A DNA stretch of 64,000 nucleotides, taken from the NCBI GenBank assembly GCA_017622135.1, contig JAGARR010000050.1, positions 1 through 64,000 of the forward strand, written 5' to 3'. Under the pieces are notes generated by a model. The model had not been told where the DNA came from and made no database searches. It saw only the letters and a program-made list of their open reading frames with translations. Below are positions 16,980 to 24,665 of this stretch, in pieces; positions within the stretch are counted from its first letter, which is position 1; the number at the start of each line of letters is the position of its first letter. A program made the translations under genes and the position numbers. This stretch comes from Spirochaetaceae bacterium. GTDB lineage: Bacteria > Spirochaetota > Spirochaetia > Treponematales > Treponemataceae.

Positions 16980-18872
16980 ATGAGGATTGGTCAACCCAAT
17001 CAAAGTCAATCTATCTTCAAAAGGCTTGCCTTGCTCCTGCTGGCAGCTGTCTGTCTTTCCCTTGCTGGCTGCCACCTGTGGTATCAGGACATGAAGGGGT
17101 ATCTGGAGTATTGGACGGGAGCAGTGAGCATTGGGAATCTATCTTGGAGTGCAAGCCCAGACAGCCAAAAGGATTCCAGTGGAGTGGATACTGTCTCGGC
17201 CAACGCCACTGTCACAGCTTCTGTTGGCATCATCAATCCTGATGGATATCCCCTTGATGGTGGCATTGGTTCTGCCTCCGAATCCCGTCGTTCTGTACGC
17301 ATATCGGGGGATGCGGGTTCGGCAGCTCTTGACAATGCAAGGGTCATCTCCTCATCCTTCACCAGCATGGCGGTGGAGATACAGCCTCTCTCCCAGGTTC
17401 CCACGTCCGCCAGCCTTGCCCTTGAGCACAAAAGCTTTACGGTGGCGTTCATCCCCACCCGCAGCGACAATGCCGTGGCCACGGCATCCGCCAGCAGCCT
17501 GACCCTGAGGTACAACACCCCGCCACGGATGCCTCTGGAGGTAATGGAGTATGATGGAAGTCTGAAATTTCTTGACGGCACCAAGCGGTGGGAGGTTGTG
17601 ACAGGTAGCCCGACCACTGAACTCAACGACCTCATCTTTTGGGCGTGGCCTTCTGGCATAACTAACCCCACCCATCCCGATTACGTGGTAAAATTCGAAG
17701 TGTATGAGGATGGTGTTCTTTTTGACGAATACACGCCACAAGAGTGTCTTATGTCGTGGCAGACCAATTTGCAGTCCTTTGTTCCCCAGGATTTGAAGAA
17801 TGCCGGCTACAACATCTATTGTTCCCTTGCAAGTACCGGCAAGGAAATCACAATCTATGCCGTGGACTCCGAGGGAGTGCGGAGTCTTGCCACAACCTCT
17901 GGAAGGGCTCCCCATGCCATTACCTTGGATGCCAATGGTGGAAGCTTTGCCGGAAGCGACAGCGTGACGGTGTATAGAAGTGAAGGCTCCACTCTGAGTG
18001 GCGGCGACCTTGACATTCCCACCCGCAGTGGCTTCTACCTTTCCGGCTGGACGGTCAGCGGGACTCCCGTCACCTTTCCCCACACTGTTTCTGCCCCAGT
18101 CGCCTTCACTGCCCTGTGGACGGCGAATCCCAGCTCCGGTGGGGGAGGTGGGGAGATTTACACCGTCAAGTACAATCTGGATGGAGGGGCTAATCCTGCT
18201 GATGCGGTGACTAACTTCACAGTTGAGGAGCTGCCAGTTGAACTGCCTGTGCCTACCAAGGCAGGGTACACCTTCGAGGGCTGGTACGATAGCGTCAACC
18301 TCAGCGGTACGGCTTTCAGAATGATAGAAAGCGTCGGCGACAAGGAGTACTGGGCCAAGTGGGAAGCCAATAGCATAGATGGTATCTCAGCCAACGCACC
18401 TACCTACAGTGACATTGCCGGATTGTCGACCCCAAGAATCAATGGCAGTACCCTTGTGTTTACCTCGCCTGCTGGTTACAGCAAGTACAAGTGGTTCTTG
18501 GATGATGAAGAACAAGTCTCCACCCAAGAGTTCATGCTGGATGTGAACACGGTTGCCCCAGGCATTCATTCGGTGGTGCTGGAAGTGCAGGATGGGGCAG
18601 GATTGTGGTATTCCGCTCGATATGACATTGCTGTTTATGCCATAGACTACAACTGTAATGGTGGACAACTATCAGGAAATAGTGTTCCCAAGAGATATGT
18701 CACGGGTATGACTGTTACCTTGCCCACTGCTTCTGACCTCATCCATTCTGGTTATACCTTTGAGGGTTGGTACGAACGGAGTGATTTTTCTGGCAATAGT
18801 TCTACTGCTATTGCTACTGACGCTATAGGTAGTCGGTACTATCATGCCAAGTGGAGGGCCAATGGACCGTGA
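16980..18872 (+). CDS. InlB-repeat surface lipoprotein (630 aa)
   Basis: The start was set at the ATG at 16980 because GAGGAG precedes it and a lipoprotein signal follows (FKRLALLLLAAVCLSLAGC). Residues about 60-300 are a beta-rich region of unknown type. Three InlB B-repeat (Listeria-Bacteroides repeat) modules follow, recognised by ITLDANGGSF...GFYLSGWTVSG, YNLDGGANP...GYTFEGWYDS and YNCNGGQLSG...GYTFEGWYER, each ending in a W-A-KW-type strand. A Ser/Gly linker (SSGGGGGE) separates the first two. The last repeat ends abruptly at the stop, so a lost C-terminal domain is possible. Surface adhesion is inferred from the repeats. Confidence 0.8.
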   Translation: MRIGQPNQSQSIFKRLALLLLAAVCLSLAGCHLWYQDMKGYLEYWTGAVSIGNLSWSASPDSQKDSSGVDTVSANATVTASVGIINPDGYPLDGGIGSASESRRSVRISGDAGSAALDNARVISSSFTSMAVEIQPLSQVPTSASLALEHKSFTVAFIPTRSDNAVATASASSLTLRYNTPPRMPLEVMEYDGSLKFLDGTKRWEVVTGSPTTELNDLIFWAWPSGITNPTHPDYVVKFEVYEDGVLFDEYTPQECLMSWQTNLQSFVPQDLKNAGYNIYCSLASTGKEITIYAVDSEGVRSLATTSGRAPHAITLDANGGSFAGSDSVTVYRSEGSTLSGGDLDIPTRSGFYLSGWTVSGTPVTFPHTVSAPVAFTALWTANPSSGGGGGEIYTVKYNLDGGANPADAVTNFTVEELPVELPVPTKAGYTFEGWYDSVNLSGTAFRMIESVGDKEYWAKWEANSIDGISANAPTYSDIAGLSTPRINGSTLVFTSPAGYSKYKWFLDDEEQVSTQEFMLDVNTVAPGIHSVVLEVQDGAGLWYSARYDIAVYAIDYNCNGGQLSGNSVPKRYVTGMTVTLPTASDLIHSGYTFEGWYERSDFSGNSSTAIATDAIGSRYYHAKWRANGP

Positions 18873-19252
18873 ATGATTTTGTCAAGGTTCCTGTATCCCT
18901 GATTGGATCACTGGTGCCAATTTCCTGTATCATCCTTCTTCCCGCCTTGGGCTCCATTTGTAGCAATCCATTCAGTGGTACAGTTTTTGCTGAGGGTACC
19001 ATTGGAATTGGAGTGGAGGAGATGGAGCTTACAGCCTTCGCCCGATGTACAACACCCATAACCTCGGTGATGAATGCCGGTTCATCTTCAACTTTGAACG
19101 TACTAGATGATGATCGAAAGACACAGATGCCACAATTTCAACTATCTGTTGCTAGGGTAAAGGTATCTGCTGTGTGTTGCAGTACCTGTCGGAATGCGGT
19201 GGGGTGGAATGGTTCCATCTACAATTTTACCTTTGAGGAGGTTATTCCATGA
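18851..19252 (+). other. Possible ORF or decayed coding region between two surface lipoproteins
   Basis: This 376-bp gap holds a 133-codon frame (GTG at 18851) overlapping the end of the upstream gene by 22 bp and the start of the next by an ATGA overlap. It is Cys-rich and does not look like a normal protein. A second frame contains readable sequence near 18997-19085 (YHWNWSGGDGAYSLRPMYN, then THNLGDECRFIFNFE). Together these suggest a degenerate 3' extension of the upstream gene broken by several indels. GAGGAGG at the end serves as the ribosome-binding site of the gene at 19249. Confidence 0.3.
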
Positions 19253-22200
19253 GCACGAACCGCAGGTTCATATCATTTTTCCTGATACTAATTGCTATCC
19301 TTCTTTTCTCTTGTGACAATGGGCTGAGAGTCTCTGTCACGTCGGCACAGGAGGATGGCCGGGCCTACCTCTTCATCTCCACTGGCGACAATTCCAGGAC
19401 GGTGTTTCCGGAACAGCTTGCCCTAGACTCTGACATGAGTCTGAGCTTTCAATTGAAGGGTGGCCTAGTGGGTAGTGGGCAGACTGTCTTGAGGGAATGG
19501 ACGGCAACTAGCAGCACGGCATACGTTGCCATGACTGGTGACAATAGCCTGACGGTGGAGGCTGGAGAGTGGAACTTCACTCTGGAGGCCAAGAGGAATA
19601 ATCTGGTGATACTCTCCGCCGCCATTAACAGCATGGACATTGTGGCTGGAGTCAACAAGCTTTCCTTCGGTACAATGGAGGAAAACAGGACCAGTGGTAC
19701 TGGAACGGTGGATGTGACTGTAAAGTTGCCAGCCGACAGTGGGGTGTCCCATGTGGGAACAGGTGTGCTGTGCGTAGAAAATGGAGGCCTTGATGACACA
19801 AGGCAGGAGTTGACATTAGAGACAGGTAGTGATGGGGCCCCTTTCTTCCGTTATTATCGGGAGAATGTGGAGTCTGGCTCCTACAGTTTGATGATACAGC
19901 TGACCCAGGATAAGGATCCGAACGTAAAATATGTTTTTCGTGAGGCAGTGCAGGTGGCGGCGAACCTCACCAGCTCCAAAACGCGCAGTATTTCAAGCCT
20001 TTCTACCGTGTATTCTGTTACCTACAATTTGAATACAACGGGAGGGACTGGCTCCTGGAAGGGGAATTCAAGTCCCCAAGATTTCTATAATCCCTACGAC
20101 ATTCTCGTTCTTCCTGTAGCTGGAACCATTGAGCCGCCTACAGGCTATTTCTTTGGCGGCTGGTATGAGGACAGTAGTTTCAGCGGAAATCCTGTCACCA
20201 TGATTGGTGGCGGCTCGTCAGACATACCCACAGGAGCCAAGTCCTTCTACGCCAAGTGGACTCAGGAGCTTTATGTGGGTGGTCCCATGGCTAGCGATGC
20301 AAATGATGGTGGGAACGTTGCCGCTCCCCTGGCCACCATCCAGGCAGCCGTGGACAAGATTGTGGCGGCGAATGACGGCTCTCCTTACACCATCCTGCTG
20401 ATGGGTGATGTACGTGACTCCAGTTCGGTGGCATATGTTTCCGGAAAGAACTTTTCCCTTGTGAACATTGTCCCTGCCGCCACGTTGAACCTCACCATCA
20501 AGTCGAACATTGATGGAACCCCGCGTACCATCGACGCCGGTCGAAACGACATCAGCACTGGTCGGGTGATGTACGTGGGAGCAAAGGCCAGTGTCACCCT
20601 GCAGGACGTGGTGGTGACTGGCGGATATGTAAAGGATACGAGTGGTGGAGGAATTCTTGCCACCAGTACGGCGACATCATTGACTCTTTCCAATTGCGAG
20701 GTCTCCCGCAATACTGTGGAAAATGGAAATGGAGGTGGACTCTATGTGGCGCATGATCCCACTGCTGGTGCTATGGAGCTTGCATTGCAGTCCACAAAGG
20801 TCAATTCAAATACTATCATTCATAAAGATGGTGTGGTAACATATAGTGGTGCCGGAGTGGGCATTGAGAATAGTGCTGTTGAACTGAAGATTTCTGCTAA
20901 TTCACAGATACAGGGGAATACGATTGATAATAGTGCTAGCATTGCTCAGAATCCCCAGGCTGAAGGAATCGGCTTGTGGCTTGGCAATAGTGCCACTACT
21001 ACTGTGGAGAACACCGTTATTTCTGGTAATATTTTGACAGCAAAAACTGGCTCCAAAGCCTACGGAGGCGGAATTTATGTCGGAGGAGGGGAGCTTACTC
21101 TCGGACAGGGTGCCAATGTCAGTGGGCATGACATCTCCAGTGCCAGCGGAGAGGCTCAGGGCGGTGGAATCCATATCGCAGGAGGACAGCTCATCCTTGA
21201 GGGAAATGCTGCTGTAGGTGACAACAAAGCTGTCAATGGCGGCGGAATCGCTGTCATTGATGGAACACTCAGTATGAACGGCGGAGAAGTCTCTGGCAAC
21301 ACAGCTACTTACAATGGAGGCGGCGTGTGCGTAGACTCTGGCGGCATTTTCATCATGAATGACGGCAGCATCAGCGACAACTATGCAGGTTTTGATGGCG
21401 GCGGCGTGTATGTCAGCCAAAATGCCACCTTTATTATGAAAGGAGGAAGCATAAAAGCCAATGAGGTTGGCGCTGGTGCTGGTAATTATAGTGGTGGCGG
21501 CGGTGTCTACGTCAACGGTGGAACCTTCACCATGGAAGATGGTGAAATCACTCAAAATAATGGTCTAAAGAATGGTGGCGGTGTGTATGTCGGAGGAAGT
21601 GGAACGCTCAGTATGAGCGGAGGCGAGATTTCCAGCAACACAGTTACTGGTGATGGTGGTGGCGTGTATGTTTCGGCTGATTCAACTTTCACCATGACAA
21701 GTGGTATCACTGTTCCCAAAATCATTGGCAATGAGGCCGGCGGTAACGGTGGCGGTGTCTATGCCGGAGGAACGCTAAATATGAACGGCGGAGAAATCTC
21801 GGGCAACACGGCTACTTACAATGGTGGTGGAATTGCGGTTGATGGTGGCGTCAATTCCAATATCAAGGCCAGTATTGCTGGTGGTGCTATTGGTGTGTCA
21901 GGTTCTCCAAATACTGCTGAAAATGGTGGCGGAATCTATCTTATTAGTGGGATGGTAGACATAAGTGCTGCTGATGTGTCCTATAACGAGGTAACTGCTA
22001 ATGGTGGTGGAATCTACCTTCTGAATGGAAGTGTAACCTTACAAGGAGGTGCTGTCTCCAATAATGAGGCTAACAGCGGCGGTGGCGTGTATGTTGTCGC
22101 AGGAGCGACATTGGAAATGACCGGTGGTATCATTTCTAGTAATTCTGTCACTACTGGAAGGGGTGGCGGAATCAATCTTAGTGGTACTCTGTCTATGACA

Positions 22201-23040
22201 GGTGGAACCATCAGTGGAAACGGCTCCCAAGGAGTCTATGCTATTTCTGCCCAGGCCATCAATCTTGGTGATTCTGCGGTCATTGCTGCGGACAACGACA
22301 TCCAACTGGGTAATGGAAAGTCCATCACCATCACCAGTTCCCTGACGGGTTCCGCTCCTGTGGCCACTATATCGCCACATACTTACAGCGTCGGTTTGCA
22401 GGTTCTCTCCGCAGGTTATGGGGTAACTTTAAGCCATGAAGTGGGGAAATTCGACTTGTCTCCAGGTGCTTCTGGTTTGATCATTGACAATACAGGAAAG
22501 CTGGGGAATCCAACTCCTGTGTCTACTACTGAGGTGCTGACTAAACTTCAAAGTAGTGGTGGTTCTTGTTCTGATACATTCCTTTTAGCACCCGATACTA
22601 CGTTATCTGATTTAGATTCAATACTAACAGAATTGTATTCAACGTATAATGATAGTTCTCTGTATCAAATAACTTTGGATCTTTCACAAACAACGATAAC
22701 AGAGTTTAGTCCAACTGAGACACCGCCCCCTGATTCAACAGGCAATGGTTTGCCTACTAGCATGGGACTTTCTAAAATCATTCTGCCTGCTACTATTGAA
22801 AAAATAAACTCAACTGAGGTATCAAAGCCGTCACCTTTTGCCAATGTTGACCCAAGTGCTTTCACTGTTGAGTGTATAGATCCCAATGTTAGGTGGCAGG
22901 TGACGAGCTATATGTTGGATCTTGATGGTAGTGGTAATAATTCTATTTATACAGAGAGCATGAAAAATGAGACATCGACAATTGAATCTTATTATTTGAC
23001 ATATGATGGATCATTTCGTTATGTTTTGGAAAAAATATAG
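19249..23040 (+). CDS. Giant beta-helix repeat lipoprotein/adhesin (1263 aa)
   Basis: The signal (FISFFLILIAILLFSCDNG) contains the lipobox LFSC. An Ig-like N-terminal region (to about 250) is followed by one InlB-type repeat (VTYNLNTTGG...GYFFGGWYED). A segment typical of parallel beta-helix starts comes next (DANDGGNVAAPLATIQAAVD). From about residue 470 to 1000 there are some 15-20 imperfect rungs of about 20-30 aa with the core GGGVYV...GGEISGNTA, reminiscent of Chlamydia Pmp and other beta-helix adhesins. The last 200 residues are AT-rich in codon use and differ in style. A strong ribosome-binding site and terminator frame the gene. Role: probable surface adhesin (inferred). Confidence 0.85.
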   Translation: MSTNRRFISFFLILIAILLFSCDNGLRVSVTSAQEDGRAYLFISTGDNSRTVFPEQLALDSDMSLSFQLKGGLVGSGQTVLREWTATSSTAYVAMTGDNSLTVEAGEWNFTLEAKRNNLVILSAAINSMDIVAGVNKLSFGTMEENRTSGTGTVDVTVKLPADSGVSHVGTGVLCVENGGLDDTRQELTLETGSDGAPFFRYYRENVESGSYSLMIQLTQDKDPNVKYVFREAVQVAANLTSSKTRSISSLSTVYSVTYNLNTTGGTGSWKGNSSPQDFYNPYDILVLPVAGTIEPPTGYFFGGWYEDSSFSGNPVTMIGGGSSDIPTGAKSFYAKWTQELYVGGPMASDANDGGNVAAPLATIQAAVDKIVAANDGSPYTILLMGDVRDSSSVAYVSGKNFSLVNIVPAATLNLTIKSNIDGTPRTIDAGRNDISTGRVMYVGAKASVTLQDVVVTGGYVKDTSGGGILATSTATSLTLSNCEVSRNTVENGNGGGLYVAHDPTAGAMELALQSTKVNSNTIIHKDGVVTYSGAGVGIENSAVELKISANSQIQGNTIDNSASIAQNPQAEGIGLWLGNSATTTVENTVISGNILTAKTGSKAYGGGIYVGGGELTLGQGANVSGHDISSASGEAQGGGIHIAGGQLILEGNAAVGDNKAVNGGGIAVIDGTLSMNGGEVSGNTATYNGGGVCVDSGGIFIMNDGSISDNYAGFDGGGVYVSQNATFIMKGGSIKANEVGAGAGNYSGGGGVYVNGGTFTMEDGEITQNNGLKNGGGVYVGGSGTLSMSGGEISSNTVTGDGGGVYVSADSTFTMTSGITVPKIIGNEAGGNGGGVYAGGTLNMNGGEISGNTATYNGGGIAVDGGVNSNIKASIAGGAIGVSGSPNTAENGGGIYLISGMVDISAADVSYNEVTANGGGIYLLNGSVTLQGGAVSNNEANSGGGVYVVAGATLEMTGGIISSNSVTTGRGGGINLSGTLSMTGGTISGNGSQGVYAISAQAINLGDSAVIAADNDIQLGNGKSITITSSLTGSAPVATISPHTYSVGLQVLSAGYGVTLSHEVGKFDLSPGASGLIIDNTGKLGNPTPVSTTEVLTKLQSSGGSCSDTFLLAPDTTLSDLDSILTELYSTYNDSSLYQITLDLSQTTITEFSPTETPPPDSTGNGLPTSMGLSKIILPATIEKINSTEVSKPSPFANVDPSAFTVECIDPNVRWQVTSYMLDLDGSGNNSIYTESMKNETSTIESYYLTYDGSFRYVLEKI
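20680..22240 (+). repeat. Coding tandem repeats of the beta-helix rungs
   Basis: Units of about 60-90 bp encode GGGVYV/GGGIYL followed by a Thr/Met-Asn-Gly-Gly-Glu-Ile-Ser-Gly-Asn motif. Several are nearly identical at DNA level: compare GGCGGAGAAGTCTCTGGCAAC near 21281-21301 with GGCGGAGAAATCTCGGGCAAC near 21785-21805. They could recombine to change rung number. Confidence 0.7.
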
Positions 23041-23069
23041 TGTTCTAGCAGAATGATTGCGGAATCACG

Positions 23070-23106
23070 GCGGGCGGACAACCAACCAGTTGTCCGCCCG
23101 CTTTTG
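23070..23106 (+). terminator. Strong terminator of the beta-helix gene
   Basis: CGGGCGGACAAC (23071-23082) and GTTGTCCGCCCG (23089-23100) form a perfect 12-bp stem, followed by CTTTTGTT. Confidence 0.9.
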
Positions 23107-23120
23107 TTGCTATCTCAATC

Positions 23121-24401
23121 TTACTCCCCGCCGTCCACCGTCTTGGGCAGAATCAGGTTCAAAAGGATTCCCACCACAGTGGCAAGGGCAACGCCGCCCA
23201 AGGAGAAGGTAAAGTCTGCACCCACCTGGAATTGCAAGAGGCCGCCACCGATTCCAATCACCAGAATGACGGAGGAGATGGTGAGGTTCCGCTTGTCCTT
23301 GTAGTCAACGCCGCTTTCCACAATGGTACGCAGACCGCTGGAGGCAATCAGACCGTAGAGCAGCATGGAGATGCCCCCCATCACTGGACCGGGAATGGTC
23401 TGGATGATGGAGCCGAACTTCTGGATAAAGGAAAGGATTACAGCCACAACGGCGGCCCCACCGATGACCCACACACTGTAGACCTTGGTGATGGCCATAA
23501 CGCCGATGTTCTCGCCGTAGGTGGTGTTGGGCGGTCCGCCCCAGACGGCAGCCCAGGCGGAGGCCAAACCGTCCCCCAACAAGGTGCGGTGCAGGCCGGG
23601 ATCCTTGTAGAAGTCCTGTCCCACTACCCGGGAGGTCACCAGTGTGTCTCCCAGATGCTCGCAGATGGTGGCCAGGGACACGATGATGAAGGTGACGATG
23701 GGAACAAGACTGAACTTGGGGATGGCGAACTGGGGCAGCCCGAACCAGGAGGATTGCTGCACTATGCTAAAGTCAATGAGCTTGTAGGCAGGAAAAATCA
23801 TTCCCATAATCAGGGTGAACAGGTAGCCGCCCACTAGTCCGATGAGGATGGAGATGGTGTTGAAGAAGCCCTTGAAGAAGATGGTGGCCACAATGGCGAT
23901 GGCAAGGGTCACCAGGGCAATGGAAAAGTACACCAGGGAGTACTGGTCGCCGTTCATCATGGCGGAGGTCATGGCAGTGGGGGCCAGGTTCAGACCGATG
24001 ACGATGATGACAGATCCGATGACTACTGGCGGCAGCGCCCGGTCCAGCCACTTGGTTCCCGCCAGGCGGACGATTCCAGCTACCAGAGCATAGAAGATGC
24101 CGGCGCAGAAGGCTCCACCCAGGGCGTAGGGCATTCCGTACTCAGCGGAGATGCCGATGAGGGGCGGGATGAAGGCGAAGGATGAGCCAAGGAAGGCGGG
24201 AACCTTTGCCCCGGTAATCAGGATGTACAGCAGGGTTCCCGTTCCCGCCGTAAACAAGGCGGTGGAGGGACTCAAGCCTGTCAGCAGGGGAACCAGTACG
24301 GTGGCTCCAAACATGGCGAACACGTGCTGGAAGCTCAGGGGAATCCAGCGTGCAAGGGGTGGTCGGTCGGCAGGCCCCAGAATCTGTTGGTTTTTTGACA
24401 T
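23121..24401 (-). CDS. uraA: Uracil/xanthine permease, UraA type (426 aa)
   Basis: The start at 24401 (MSKNQQILGPADRPPLARWI) follows CAGGAGATACA. The family opening (WIPLSFQHVFAMFGATVLVP) leads into 12-14 hydrophobic segments, and the central VTSRVVGQDFYKDPGLHRTL/GDGLASAWAAVWGGPPNTTY motif is that of nucleobase-cation symporter-2. IPGPVMGGISMLLYGLIASS is the helix-12 region typical of uracil rather than xanthine carriers. It imports uracil with protons across the inner membrane. Its 260-bp leader contains a terminator-like hairpin, suggesting attenuation. A longer open frame to 24653 runs through that hairpin and is not credible. Confidence 0.92.
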   Translation of the reverse strand: MSKNQQILGPADRPPLARWIPLSFQHVFAMFGATVLVPLLTGLSPSTALFTAGTGTLLYILITGAKVPAFLGSSFAFIPPLIGISAEYGMPYALGGAFCAGIFYALVAGIVRLAGTKWLDRALPPVVIGSVIIVIGLNLAPTAMTSAMMNGDQYSLVYFSIALVTLAIAIVATIFFKGFFNTISILIGLVGGYLFTLIMGMIFPAYKLIDFSIVQQSSWFGLPQFAIPKFSLVPIVTFIIVSLATICEHLGDTLVTSRVVGQDFYKDPGLHRTLLGDGLASAWAAVWGGPPNTTYGENIGVMAITKVYSVWVIGGAAVVAVILSFIQKFGSIIQTIPGPVMGGISMLLYGLIASSGLRTIVESGVDYKDKRNLTISSVILVIGIGGGLLQFQVGADFTFSLGGVALATVVGILLNLILPKTVDGGE

Positions 24402-24482
24402 TGTATCTCCTGTGCAGGCTGGAATCTGGACAGCTCCATAGCTCGGCAAACCAGCCTGAAAATAAATTGGCATAGGATACCA

Positions 24483-24518
24483 TAAAAAGAAAGGGCCGTA
24501 AAGACGGCCCCTTCTTTT
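24483..24518 (-). promoter_or_regulatory. Terminator-like hairpin in the uraA leader (attenuator)
   Basis: On the minus strand GGGCCGT-CTTT-ACGGCCC is followed by TTTCTTTTTATGG, an intrinsic terminator about 80 bases before the uraA start. No gene ends here on either strand. Further upstream GTGCATC (24580-24574) and GATGCAC (24545-24539) can form another stem. This fits pyrimidine-responsive attenuation, but no PyrR-site consensus was recognised. Confidence 0.6.
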
Positions 24519-24600
24519 GAAAGCATAATCTGGTGGTAGTGCATCATCTGGTACGTGCCAAGCCAGCCTAGTCGATGCACTTGGTATGGACAGTATTTCC

Positions 24601-24629
24601 TTGACAAACCAATAGATAGAATTTAGGAT
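24601..24629 (+). promoter_or_regulatory. Promoter of the LRR lipoprotein gene
   Basis: TTGACA (24601-24606), 17 bp, TAGGAT (24624-24629), 37 bases before the ATG at 24666. Confidence 0.6.
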
Positions 24630-24665
24630 ATCGATGGTGATTTCATTGGACATGGAGATATAATT

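Noticed and set aside
20680-22240. CRISPR array suggested by regular repeats
   Set aside because: The repeats are in frame within a long ORF, imperfect, without constant-length spacers, and encode beta-helix rungs. No cas genes are present.
24402-24653. N-terminal extension of the uracil permease
   Set aside because: The frame runs through the leader hairpin and gives a non-hydrophobic, family-foreign sequence. The ATG at 24401 has a good ribosome-binding site and the family N-terminus.
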